Source: Bacillota bacterium (GTDB lineage Bacteria > Bacillota > Clostridia > Acetivibrionales > DTU013). Taken from it: 64,000 bases of DNA. The notes under the pieces were generated by a model, which did not search any database, was not told where the DNA came from, and saw nothing but the letters and a program-made list of their open reading frames with translations. Numbering within the stretch: the stretch's first letter is position 1; the number at the start of each line of letters is the position of its first letter. The stretch spans positions 69,058 to 133,057 of the forward strand of contig JAEXNT010000030.1 of assembly GCA_023439545.1 (NCBI GenBank), read 5' to 3'. Shown piece by piece: positions 1 to 8,266 of this stretch. A program made the translations under genes and the position numbers.

Positions 1-145
1 GCATCTCCCCCGCAGTTTCAATTATGAAATGCTCCCCGCTAGCCAAGTTTGCATGGTTTGCAGGGAAAATCGCCCATAAGCTTTGGAAGCTACTTTTTAC
101 AGTGCAATCAATTATTACTTATATTATAATATATTTATATCATGT

Positions 146-173
146 TTGACAGGAACCTCAGAAATAAGATAAT
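146..173 (+). promoter_or_regulatory. Sigma-A-type promoter for prfC
   Basis: TTGACA at 146-151 and GATAAT at 168-173 are separated by 16 bp and lie about 100 bp upstream of prfC. The rest of positions 1-275 is AT-rich intergenic sequence in which I see no gene or stable structure. Confidence 0.6.
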
Positions 174-275
174 ATGGGATGGTGAATTTTGCTGGGTAAA
201 CCGGCTAAATCAACCTGTCGTGCCGTTTGGCACTACACAATATTATAATAATATTAAAGGAATGGTTTTTGAAAA

Positions 276-1889
276 ATGCCGGAAAAGAAAGAAGTAATAA
301 AGAACGAAACCAGAAGGAGAAAAACCTTTGCAATCATATCGCATCCTGACGCAGGCAAAACTACGCTGACCGAAAAATTGCTGCTTTATGGCGGCGCAAT
401 AAGGCTGGCCGGAACGGTAAAGGCAAGGAAGGCCGGCAGTTATGCGGTTTCCGATTGGATGGAAATAGAAAAGCAGAGAGGTATATCGGTAACCTCGAGC
501 GTAATGCAGTTCGAATATGCCGATCATTTTATAAATATTCTCGACACCCCAGGCCACCAGGACTTCAGTGAAGACACCTACCGCACGCTTGTCGCCGCAG
601 ACAGCGCAGTTATGCTCATAGACGGAGCAAAGGGCGTCGAAGCCCAGACGATTAAGCTGTTTCACGTTTGTAAAATGCGTGGCATACCGATCTTCACCTT
701 TGTAAACAAAATGGACCGTGCCAGCAAGGACCCGTTCGAGCTGATGGAAGAGATAGAGAACGTGCTCGGCATACGTTCGTATCCCATGAATTGGCCGATA
801 GGTACGGACGGCGACTTCAAGGGCGTTTATAACAGGAAGGAAAAGCAGATAGAGCTTTTCGAAGGCGGAAGGCATGGCCAGACGGAAGTAAACTCGATAA
901 AGGGCAGCGTCGATGACAAGGTGTTTGCGGACCTGCTCGGCAGCCATTACCACGATAAGCTCTGCGAGGACATAGAACTCCTTGACATGGCCGGCGACGA
1001 GTTTTCAATGGACAAGATAAACAAGGGCGAGCTCACGCCCATGTTCTTTGGCAGCGCTATGACGAATTTCGGCGTGGAGCCGTTCCTTGAAGAATTCATC
1101 AGGCTTGCGCCCTGCCCTGGGATCCGCAATTCGACTGAAGGCGAGGTTGATCCGGAAACCGCCGATTTCTCAGGCTTTGTTTTCAAAATACAGGCCAATA
1201 TGAACCCCACGCACAGGGACAGGATTGCGTTCATACGAATATGCTCCGGGCAGTTTACGCGGGGTATGTCCGTTTATCACGTACAGGAAGCGAAAGAGAT
1301 CCGGCTCGCTCAGCCCCAGCAGTTCATGGCGCAGGAGCGCGCTATCGTTGAGGAAGCCTACCCCGGTGATATCATCGGAGTATTCGATCCGGGAATATTC
1401 AAAATCGGGGACACTCTGGTCGAAGGAAACGGCCGCTTCAAATTCGAAGGCATCCCCGTCTTCCCCGCGGAGCATTTCGCGCGTATAACGCCCATGGATT
1501 CGATGAAAAGAAAGCAGTTTGTCAAAGGGATAAGCCAGCTTTCCGAGGAAGGAGCGATACAGGTCTTCAAGCAGCCGGACACAGGTATGGAAAACATTAT
1601 AATAGGCGCTGTCGGCGTACTTCAGTTCGAGGTGCTCGAGCACAGACTCAAACACGAATACGGCGTGGACTTGAGGATAACACAGCTTCCGTTCAGATTT
1701 GCACGCTGGCCCATATCGGAGACCGATATGGACAAATTGAAGCAGCTCAACCTAACAAGTTCAACAATGCTTGTCGAGGACAACGACTCCAGACCCGTGC
1801 TGCTGTTCGAAAACGACTGGTCCATACGCTGGGCCGAGGAGCGCAACAAAGGGCTTGAGCTAGCCGACATAGCAGCAGTAAACAATTAA
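276..1889 (+). CDS. prfC: Peptide chain release factor 3 (RF3)
   Basis: RF3 is a cytosolic translational GTPase that recycles RF1/RF2 from the ribosome after peptide release. The 537-residue length is normal for the family. The P-loop reads SHPDAGKTT (residues 22-30), the G3 motif is DTPGH (90-94) followed by the RF3-typical QDFSEDTYRTL, and G4 is NKMD (144-147). EF-G-like domains II and III fill the rest. RF3 lacks the long C-terminal extension of EF-G, and that fits here. The ATG at 276 has only a weak AAAGGA about 15 nt upstream, so the start is the least certain part. It is a single-gene unit, bounded by its own promoter and a hairpin terminator. Confidence 0.96.
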   Translation: MPEKKEVIKNETRRRKTFAIISHPDAGKTTLTEKLLLYGGAIRLAGTVKARKAGSYAVSDWMEIEKQRGISVTSSVMQFEYADHFINILDTPGHQDFSEDTYRTLVAADSAVMLIDGAKGVEAQTIKLFHVCKMRGIPIFTFVNKMDRASKDPFELMEEIENVLGIRSYPMNWPIGTDGDFKGVYNRKEKQIELFEGGRHGQTEVNSIKGSVDDKVFADLLGSHYHDKLCEDIELLDMAGDEFSMDKINKGELTPMFFGSAMTNFGVEPFLEEFIRLAPCPGIRNSTEGEVDPETADFSGFVFKIQANMNPTHRDRIAFIRICSGQFTRGMSVYHVQEAKEIRLAQPQQFMAQERAIVEEAYPGDIIGVFDPGIFKIGDTLVEGNGRFKFEGIPVFPAEHFARITPMDSMKRKQFVKGISQLSEEGAIQVFKQPDTGMENIIIGAVGVLQFEVLEHRLKHEYGVDLRITQLPFRFARWPISETDMDKLKQLNLTSSTMLVEDNDSRPVLLFENDWSIRWAEERNKGLELADIAAVNN

Positions 1890-1907
1890 ATAGCGATTCA
1901 GCATAGA

Positions 1908-1965
1908 GAATATAATGCTGCGAGTGCTATCATATTGGCCTGCGGCATTATATTCTTTTTTATTT
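1908..1965 (+). terminator. Rho-independent terminator after prfC
   Basis: GAATATAATGC (1908-1918) pairs perfectly with GCATTATATTC (1945-1955) and is followed by a T-run (1956-1965). The 26-nt loop is long. It lies 18 nt past the prfC stop. Confidence 0.75.
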
Positions 1966-2052
1966 CCAAAGCAGAGAAAGAGATCGCAACCGACTCCCAT
2001 ATTTTCGACGTACTAGGACAAAAGTCCCGTTTCCTGACTGGGAAAAATAAGG

Positions 2053-2088
2053 TATAATGATAATAAAAATACATTGGAGCGGCTGCAA
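2053..2088 (+). promoter_or_regulatory. -10 box and ribosome binding site deciding the next start
   Basis: A perfect TATAAT lies at 2053-2058 with no good -35 at 16-18 bp. GGAG at 2076-2079 sits 9 nt before the ATG at 2089. This favours that ATG over the in-frame TTG at 2074, which would lie on top of the binding site. Confidence 0.45.
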
Positions 2089-4575
2089 ATGAATACAAAA
2101 GTCAATAAAAGCGGAAGTTACTTGCAGAAAAAAGGCAGTATAATAAAGCTTGAAGGCGCCGATGCCGTGTCAATAGACCTGCTGCTGCAGGGTAAGCTCG
2201 AAGTATTCATATCGCCTCTGAAAAAGGGATATCCGGTCTCATATGAAGATCTGAAGCATAAAAGCTACCGCCTGTTTGAACTTGACCAGAACATTTTCAC
2301 CGGCGTCAGCGATATACTCCAAAGCGGCGTCAATACCCTTACGCTGGCTGCTTCATCGGATTGCGGCCTTTACGCCTATGCATGCGAAAACGCGGTTGAA
2401 GCGCTGGAAGCAATAAATAACCAGAAGGATTACGGAGCTTATGTCATCAATTCCATAAGCAGCTTTATAAACAGCATGGTACAGGCAAGCCAAAAGGCTC
2501 AGGCTTACCTGAGCCGTATAAACAGCCTGCTTCAAAACCTTTGTGTCTATTACGCCGCCATTGCGGAAAAATATGAGCTGGATATCGTTCCCGGAAAGGT
2601 GGCTCAGGCCGGTTCCGAACTGATGGCGGCTATGAAGAACGACAACATTATGATCCCGGATAATTTCAACAGGCAGTTCATTGAAACTCTCCGTCCGTAT
2701 GGTGAAGATATCGGCGCCGAAAAATCGTGCTGTCTTCAGGAAGCGGAGTATTTCCTGCACCTGTTCGGCATGCAGCCCGAACTTCGGAAAACCTTCTTTG
2801 GAGCGGACAGATGCATTGCGGAAACACACATGAAAGAAGCCTCGGAATGCCTTGATCGGCTGACCGGCGGATTGGGCCTTACGCTTTGCCGGCTCGATGA
2901 AACGATAAGTCTTTTGTATAACGAAGAAAAAAACAGCAGCGTCTACGACGCTTTTATGAGAGCAGCCAAAGAAATGAAGGCAAAGGGGCTGGATTGCTCG
3001 CCTGCCGCAAATACTCTGAATTATATATACGACAAGCTCAAGGATGTTTCAGCCTATGTCGAATTTGAATACAAGCATACCAGTCCTATCGATTTCAAAT
3101 ACCTTGAGCACTGCCACACCGGCGCCGTCGCATCTCTTGCCGAAGCGTCGCAGAATATTAACACTGCCTCGTCGTCCGAAGACCCCGGTGATATACGGGT
3201 CCTTCCCGAAGAATTGACGGGCAGCGTTGAAAAACTGCTGGAGTATTCTGAAATATCGGAAGAAAAAGCCACCTGCTTCATGATGAACCTTGTAGCCTTC
3301 CGAAACCTTAAAAACAAGCTTTCGACGGACGATTCCGCGAGGGAGATAAGGACGGCCATTACTGATCTTTTTTTTGAGATCTACCCCACCGTTTTTAAAA
3401 AGGCATACCGGCTCAAAGATGATTCGCGGCTTGTCAAAATGTTTCTGAAGTACGGCTATATGGACGAGAAGCTGCTCGACAACAGCCAGACAATGGCTCT
3501 TTACAAGCTTGCGGGAACTGAACGTCCTGCCGGTGTACCGAACATTTATTACATGAACGACTGGTTCTCGAGTATCTACTCTATGGAAAAGGACCCGTCC
3601 GTCAACAGTTTCGGGAACGATTACTACGACACCTTCCGCGAATTGAAGAAGCAGGGAAAATACACGGACAAGGACAAAGCAAATTATGACGGTAACAAAG
3701 ATGGCAGGCTGGAATTTGAAAACAGCAACATGTTCCGCCAGAACCACAGGCTTTGCCAGGGCCAGATCTCAGTCTACTTCCCGATACTGCACCGGGATAT
3801 GGCTCCATATAACCCTGTCCGTTCCGTCGTTACACCCGATATGATCCAGGAAAGGCTGAACAGAATACTGGAAATCGATTTTGCCGCTTTCCACAGAGAG
3901 ATACACTACAGGGACACTTACAAGGGTATAGAAAAAGAGATAGTGATGATGCAGGTCGTACCCGACATTATACTTATGCCGGTTTACGGGACGCGTGCGA
4001 TGATGTGGCAGGAGATAACCGGAAGAGTGCGCAGCACTCCCGGAAGATTCATCATACCTGTCTTTACGGACGAAAACCTCGACGATATGATATTGAAGCT
4101 GGTCGGCAATTTCAGGTGGGAGCTTTGCAGGACGATGATGGGAGCGGCGTGGAACGACGTGAGCCAAAGCTCACTCACGTCCGAATACGCAGATTATATC
4201 CAGTTCTACAAGAAGAATCACGATTTATCAGACGATGCAAAAGAAAAGGTAAAATCGCTGATAACCAAAAATCATAATCGCCTGCGCGACATATTTACAT
4301 CCGACTATGAGATATGGATAAATAATGAATCCAAGGGCAACCCGCGACTTAACAAGGTAGCCCGCGGCATATTCATAAAGCACTGCATTTTTTCCAAAGC
4401 AATCCGGACCCAGCTCGAGCAGCAGCCCATATATACGGATATGCTGACGACAGCTAAATTTCAGAGGCAGAAGCAGGCCAGAGAGTTGGAAAACCATTAC
4501 AAATTATATCTCAAGACAAGCAGCGAGCTTGACACTACGCTTCAGCAGAACCTTGAGTTCTACCGGGATATGTGA
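2089..4575 (+). CDS. Large conserved-looking protein with cyclic-nucleotide-binding-like N-terminus, function unknown
   Basis: I do not recognise this 828-residue soluble protein beyond its first ~110 residues, whose strand-rich pattern and spacing resemble a CRP-type cyclic-nucleotide-binding fold. The middle is mostly helical and has no membrane segment or signal peptide. Around residues 534-545 there is an EF-hand-like loop (D534, N536, D538, G539, L541), but the last position is Asn rather than Glu. The C-terminal third is rich in aromatic and charged residues (a cluster of Met-Met-Gln, Trp and Tyr around 620-700) and ends in a coiled-coil-like helix. It is convergent with a PilZ gene, so a role in second-messenger signalling is possible but unproven. 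The start is chosen by GGAG 9 nt upstream. Confidence 0.8.
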   Translation: MNTKVNKSGSYLQKKGSIIKLEGADAVSIDLLLQGKLEVFISPLKKGYPVSYEDLKHKSYRLFELDQNIFTGVSDILQSGVNTLTLAASSDCGLYAYACENAVEALEAINNQKDYGAYVINSISSFINSMVQASQKAQAYLSRINSLLQNLCVYYAAIAEKYELDIVPGKVAQAGSELMAAMKNDNIMIPDNFNRQFIETLRPYGEDIGAEKSCCLQEAEYFLHLFGMQPELRKTFFGADRCIAETHMKEASECLDRLTGGLGLTLCRLDETISLLYNEEKNSSVYDAFMRAAKEMKAKGLDCSPAANTLNYIYDKLKDVSAYVEFEYKHTSPIDFKYLEHCHTGAVASLAEASQNINTASSSEDPGDIRVLPEELTGSVEKLLEYSEISEEKATCFMMNLVAFRNLKNKLSTDDSAREIRTAITDLFFEIYPTVFKKAYRLKDDSRLVKMFLKYGYMDEKLLDNSQTMALYKLAGTERPAGVPNIYYMNDWFSSIYSMEKDPSVNSFGNDYYDTFRELKKQGKYTDKDKANYDGNKDGRLEFENSNMFRQNHRLCQGQISVYFPILHRDMAPYNPVRSVVTPDMIQERLNRILEIDFAAFHREIHYRDTYKGIEKEIVMMQVVPDIILMPVYGTRAMMWQEITGRVRSTPGRFIIPVFTDENLDDMILKLVGNFRWELCRTMMGAAWNDVSQSSLTSEYADYIQFYKKNHDLSDDAKEKVKSLITKNHNRLRDIFTSDYEIWINNESKGNPRLNKVARGIFIKHCIFSKAIRTQLEQQPIYTDMLTTAKFQRQKQARELENHYKLYLKTSSELDTTLQQNLEFYRDM

Positions 4576-4579
4576 GACT

Positions 4580-4641
4580 GGAACGCAGTAGGAACGCAGG
4601 GACGGTTCTTAGGAACGCAGGGACGGTACTTTTGTTTCACC
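4580..4641. repeat. Tandem copies of a GGAACGCAGGGACGG element
   Basis: One partial and two near-complete copies (4580-4590, 4591-4610, 4612-4641) of GGAACGCAGGGACGGT(T/A)CTT. The last continues into TTTGTTTCACC and overlaps the stop codon of the PilZ gene. Related copies occur at 42748-42779 (inverted) and, more diverged, at 39342-39369. Confidence 0.7.
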
Positions 4642-5248
4642 TTGCCTTTGATATCATCTTCATATATTCGCTCTTCTGCTTCAAAAGAAAATCTTCAAGC
4701 TGGTTCTTGGTAGCGACGTCATACAGGGTAAATTGCAGACCGTATTCGAAATATTTGTCCAAATTCTTTTTCCAGACGATCTTTCCATTGAAATAGAACA
4801 TGGAGCGGTCCGTAATTAGGTCTATATCGACCGGTTCGTCAACTTCCAGGTCCGCCTGCGAGACTGCCCCCAGTCCGTACAGGCTGATATTTTTGACAAT
4901 GAAGCGAAGCCTCTTGCTTGAGAACTTTTTTCTGGCGCTGACTTCCAGTGAAACGGGATATCTTTCAAATATTCGTCGTTCCTCCATTATTTCATGTTCA
5001 CGCACCAATGCCGTGACTGTAGCTGAAGACCTGTCGATCCGGCTGACATCGGCCGGAATTGTCTGAAGCTGTTTTTCATGATCATAGAATATCAAAACTA
5101 TCGGATCATAGACCTGAAACATATCGACTTTGCCGGAGACGGGCGCTAATTTGACTTCGGATTCTGGTGTTTCCATAACACTACATTTTAAAAGATGATC
5201 AACGCTGTAAACACTTAGTAGTAGTTCGTCCTGCTGAGTTAAGCTCAT
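4637..5248 (-). CDS. PilZ-domain c-di-GMP-binding protein
   Basis: A 203-residue cytosolic protein with two parts. Residues 1-85 look like the YcgR-type N-terminal beta domain, and residues ~87-195 are a PilZ domain. The c-di-GMP contacts are intact: RIFER (R92 and R96, the RxxxR motif) and NISLYG (120-125, the D/NxSxxG motif). YcgR-type proteins act on the flagellar motor or on exopolysaccharide systems; no such gene is adjacent, so the target is unknown. The ATG at 5248 follows GGAGGAAAC closely. It is convergent with the large protein upstream and transcribed toward it. Confidence 0.9.
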   Translation of the reverse strand: MSLTQQDELLLSVYSVDHLLKCSVMETPESEVKLAPVSGKVDMFQVYDPIVLIFYDHEKQLQTIPADVSRIDRSSATVTALVREHEIMEERRIFERYPVSLEVSARKKFSSKRLRFIVKNISLYGLGAVSQADLEVDEPVDIDLITDRSMFYFNGKIVWKKNLDKYFEYGLQFTLYDVATKNQLEDFLLKQKSEYMKMISKAR

Positions 5249-5324
5249 GTTTCCTCCAGAAATGATAGATTACATTAGCACGTCTATATCTCTCTATGAA
5301 CCCATTTTATCAAAAGGAAGAAGC

Positions 5325-6644
5325 TTATTCAATAGAACCTCTGCCATATTCCATCGGTTCCTGTTCGACGGCTGTCTTTGGACCGATCCTTTCCCTGCCG
5401 TTCATATAAGGTCTCAGCACCTCCGGTATTGTAACGCTTCCGTCCGCATTCTGGCAATTCTCGAGCAAAGGAATCAGTATCCTTGGAGATGCTATGCCTG
5501 TATTGTTCAGCGTGTAAACATATTTCAGCGAGCCATCCTTATCTCTGTACCTGATATTGGAACGTCTGGCTTGGAAATCGTTCAGCGTTGAGCATGAATG
5601 TGTTTCACAATAAGCGCCTCTGCTAGGCATCCAGGTTTCGACCTCATGCTTCCTGACCTGCCCGATGCCTATCTCGCCTGTGCATGCCAGCGCAACCCTG
5701 TATGGAAGCTTGAGAGCCTTCAATATATCCTCGGTATTGTTCAGTATCTCGTAATGCAGCTTTTCAGCTTCAGCGTCATCATTTCTGCATATGATCACCT
5801 GCTCGACCTTTTGGAACTGGTGGACCCTGTAAAGCCCCCTGGTATCCTTTCCGTATGTGCCGGCCTCGCGTCTGAAACAGGTCGAGTAGCCGGCGTATTT
5901 CTTCGGAAGCTCCTCCGCTTCCAATATCTCGTTTTGGTGATAGGAAACGAGAGATACCTCCGACGTCCCAATAAGGAACAGATCGTCCTCGGGCAGTTTA
6001 TACGCCTGTTCCCTGCCCAGCGGAAAATATCCCGTGCCCTGCATCGCGCTCTCTCTTACCATCAGCGGTACCGTCATAGGGGTGAAGCCCCTGGCTGTGA
6101 GCATGTCGATAACGAACCGGCATATTGCCATTTCAAGCAGGACGCCTTCATTTTTTAGAAAATACGACCTGCTGCCGGCAAATTTTACAGCCCGTGGTAT
6201 GTCCACAATCTCAAGGCTTTCTGCCAATTCGATATGGTCCTTCGGAGCAAAACCGAAGTCGGGCTTCACACCCCACCTCCTTATCTCGACGTTGTCTTCT
6301 TCACCTTTCCCCAGCGGTACATCAGGCATCGGAACACTTGGGACGGTAAGCATGATGCGGTCGAATTCGTCTTTGGCCTGTGAAAGGGAGCCTTCGATCA
6401 ACGCCAGTTCCTCCTTGATCTCCCTTACACGCCCTATTGCAGCTATCTTCTCTTCGGCTGCAAGCATTTGCGTCTGCTTTGAAATATTGTTCCTCTCGGA
6501 TCTTAGTTTGTCTGCGACGACAGTCAAATTCCTGATCCTGACGTCCATATCCAGCAGTCTGTCGACATCGGTATTTATAAGCTTGTCCGCTGCCGCCTTC
6601 TTTACTATTTCGGGGTTGGTCCTGATATAATTGATATCCAGCAT
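5325..6644 (-). CDS. serS: Seryl-tRNA synthetase
   Basis: Class II synthetase that charges tRNA-Ser (and tRNA-Sec precursors) with serine in the cytosol. The N-terminal ~30-100 residues form the long antiparallel coiled coil that grips the tRNA long arm. The catalytic core contains motif 2 (FRREAG) and motif 3 near the C-terminus (IASPRILIPLLEN). At 439 residues it is the usual length, with a short charged tail. I chose ATG 6644 because AAGGAGG lies 7 nt upstream; the in-frame TTG just before it is less likely. The gene is preceded by a T-box leader, so its expression should rise when tRNA-Ser is uncharged. Confidence 0.96.
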   Translation of the reverse strand: MLDINYIRTNPEIVKKAAADKLINTDVDRLLDMDVRIRNLTVVADKLRSERNNISKQTQMLAAEEKIAAIGRVREIKEELALIEGSLSQAKDEFDRIMLTVPSVPMPDVPLGKGEEDNVEIRRWGVKPDFGFAPKDHIELAESLEIVDIPRAVKFAGSRSYFLKNEGVLLEMAICRFVIDMLTARGFTPMTVPLMVRESAMQGTGYFPLGREQAYKLPEDDLFLIGTSEVSLVSYHQNEILEAEELPKKYAGYSTCFRREAGTYGKDTRGLYRVHQFQKVEQVIICRNDDAEAEKLHYEILNNTEDILKALKLPYRVALACTGEIGIGQVRKHEVETWMPSRGAYCETHSCSTLNDFQARRSNIRYRDKDGSLKYVYTLNNTGIASPRILIPLLENCQNADGSVTIPEVLRPYMNGRERIGPKTAVEQEPMEYGRGSIE

Positions 6645-6659
6645 CAAAGTCCCTCCTTA

Positions 6660-6935
6660 TGATATAAAAAACTCTCACCCCTGAAATCATCAGGGACGAG
6701 AGTTTTACCCGCGATACCACCCACATTGACCGTGAAACCGGTCCTGCTCAAAGCGCTGTAACCGGCGTGCCGGCCCGGTTCGTCACCGGGATCTCGGGAG
6801 CGGAAGTTCCACATGCCCGGGCCGGTTTTCACCCGCAGCCGGCTCTCTGGGACCTGGTATATGGATTTTCTCCTTCATCGACAAATTCATTGCTTCCTAT
6901 ATTTTCAACTATTCTATACCATCGTTCATGTTTTT
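6660..6935 (-). promoter_or_regulatory. T-box leader of serS
   Basis: On the minus strand the leader has a stem-I 3' side ending in AGAGAGCCGG, the T-box GTGGGTGGTATCGCGG (6709-6724), and a terminator whose arms are 6670-6684 and 6690-6704, followed by a T-run. The T-box sequence can instead pair in an antiterminator when uncharged tRNA binds. A UCC serine triplet lies immediately before the AGAGAG motif, but I cannot prove it is the specifier. Confidence 0.88.
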
Positions 6936-6957
6936 GCAAGGTATATTAGCCTTTATA

Positions 6958-7887
6958 TCAAGCCGTAATGCCCTCCCTGCTGAAAAGGACACTGAGATTC
7001 CGCGGCAAGGCACTGAGATAATCTCTCATGTTGAGCTTATCGATTTTTTGCGCAAGTTCCTCCGGCAGTTGTTCGAACTTGACCCCGGAGAGCAGCAGCC
7101 CCGTCTCTTCCTCTGTAAATTCGATCGTTTCGGATATATCGTTGATATATTGCCTGTTTACGGGGCAGACCAACTGGCAGCGCGTACACCCCACGACAGA
7201 ATTATGCGCAGATTCGTCGACCCACTCCGGAAAATCATATTCGCCGCCGGCTTCATTGAAATATGTAAGGCAGCGTTCATTATCAACAAGAAATCTGTCC
7301 GGTCTAATCGCCGCAGTCGGGCAATTGTTCAGGCAGGCTTTGCAGGTCTTGCATTCCTCCATCTGCCGTATCTCATGCAGGTCACATCCGGTACAGGGGA
7401 TATCGGAGATAAAGGAAGACAGTGTTACAAAGCTTCCAAACCCGTCAACATAACAGATATTGTTCCTTCCGTATACACCTAGTCCGGATCTCGCAGCCAG
7501 CCATTTTCTGGGTAATTCCTGAGCGGACTCCACATGGTACCCGGCCGGGTTCACAAGTCCGTTCAGTAGCTTTTCAAGGGCTACCGGGGCAGAATTGTAG
7601 TCGACATATGTAGAAGGTATCCTTAGAGGTATCCTTTTTCCCTTGAAATCGAATTTTACCGTAACTGTCGAAGGGCTGGGCGTTGCTACAATAATAACAG
7701 ACCTGACCCATGCGTCGGGTAAACTGAAGTTGAAAACATTCCTGACCAGATGTTCCTGGAAATTGTTCAGGAATCCACATTCCCCGAGAGCTTTGGCATC
7801 CTGCCTGATATACTCGTAATAAGATGCAGGAATTATCTCGGCTTTATAACCCAATCCCAGCATTTCATTTTTTATGAGCTGTTCCAT
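6958..7887 (-). CDS. QueG-like double [4Fe-4S] cluster protein
   Basis: This 309-residue protein resembles epoxyqueuosine reductase (QueG), the corrinoid-dependent enzyme of the last step of queuosine synthesis. Two ferredoxin-type motifs are visible: CKTCKACLNNCP and later CTRCQLVCP. Upstream of them is CTGC. The N-terminal part is shorter and more diverged than in QueG, and it lacks an obvious HEAT-repeat tail. It may therefore be a QueG-like paralogue with a different substrate. The start at 7887 is set by AGGAG 8 nt upstream; a longer frame begins at 7944 without such a site. It is a single gene whose 3' end faces serS. Confidence 0.75.
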   Translation of the reverse strand: MEQLIKNEMLGLGYKAEIIPASYYEYIRQDAKALGECGFLNNFQEHLVRNVFNFSLPDAWVRSVIIVATPSPSTVTVKFDFKGKRIPLRIPSTYVDYNSAPVALEKLLNGLVNPAGYHVESAQELPRKWLAARSGLGVYGRNNICYVDGFGSFVTLSSFISDIPCTGCDLHEIRQMEECKTCKACLNNCPTAAIRPDRFLVDNERCLTYFNEAGGEYDFPEWVDESAHNSVVGCTRCQLVCPVNRQYINDISETIEFTEEETGLLLSGVKFEQLPEELAQKIDKLNMRDYLSALPRNLSVLFSREGITA

Positions 7888-8062
7888 AACCTTCTCCTTA
7901 TAACGAAATTGTAAATAACCCAATTGCTGGTGGTCTTGTTTCATGCATATTATATATCAGCAAAGGTATATTCACAATATATTCCACCCTGGTAGTTAAA
8001 AGCGGCAATCGGGATGTGAAAAAATATCGGCAAAAAATCCCCTGCAAGTTTTTTAAAACATC

Positions 8063-8091
8063 TTGCATTTTTAGGTATGTCGTAGTATAAT
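8063..8091 (+). promoter_or_regulatory. Promoter of amt
   Basis: TTGCAT (8063-8068) and TATAAT (8086-8091) are separated by exactly 17 bp. Transcription from about 8098 would produce a ~170-nt leader before amt. Confidence 0.7.
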
Positions 8092-8119
8092 CAGCACAAA
8101 TATATTTATATGGTTTTGA

Positions 8120-8177
8120 GATAAGTAATGGCGCTTATCAGGAGAATACATCCCTGATAATGCGCCTTTTTATTTTG
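8120..8177 (+). promoter_or_regulatory. Terminator/antiterminator leader of amt
   Basis: A 13-bp stem (8130-8142 with 8153-8166, one bulged T) followed by TTTTTATTTT is a complete intrinsic terminator inside the amt leader. Its left arm overlaps an alternative 7-bp hairpin (8120-8126 with 8133-8139) whose hexaloop AAUGGC has A at position 1 and G at position 4. The two folds exclude each other, which implies controlled read-through into amt-glnB. Confidence 0.7.
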
Positions 8178-8266
8178 TTCGGAGCCGTATTGAGGTAAGC
8201 GCTCAGAGCTCTATCTTGCGTAGAAGTAGATAAATAGAAAATAATAGAAGGAAGTAGGGGATCATA

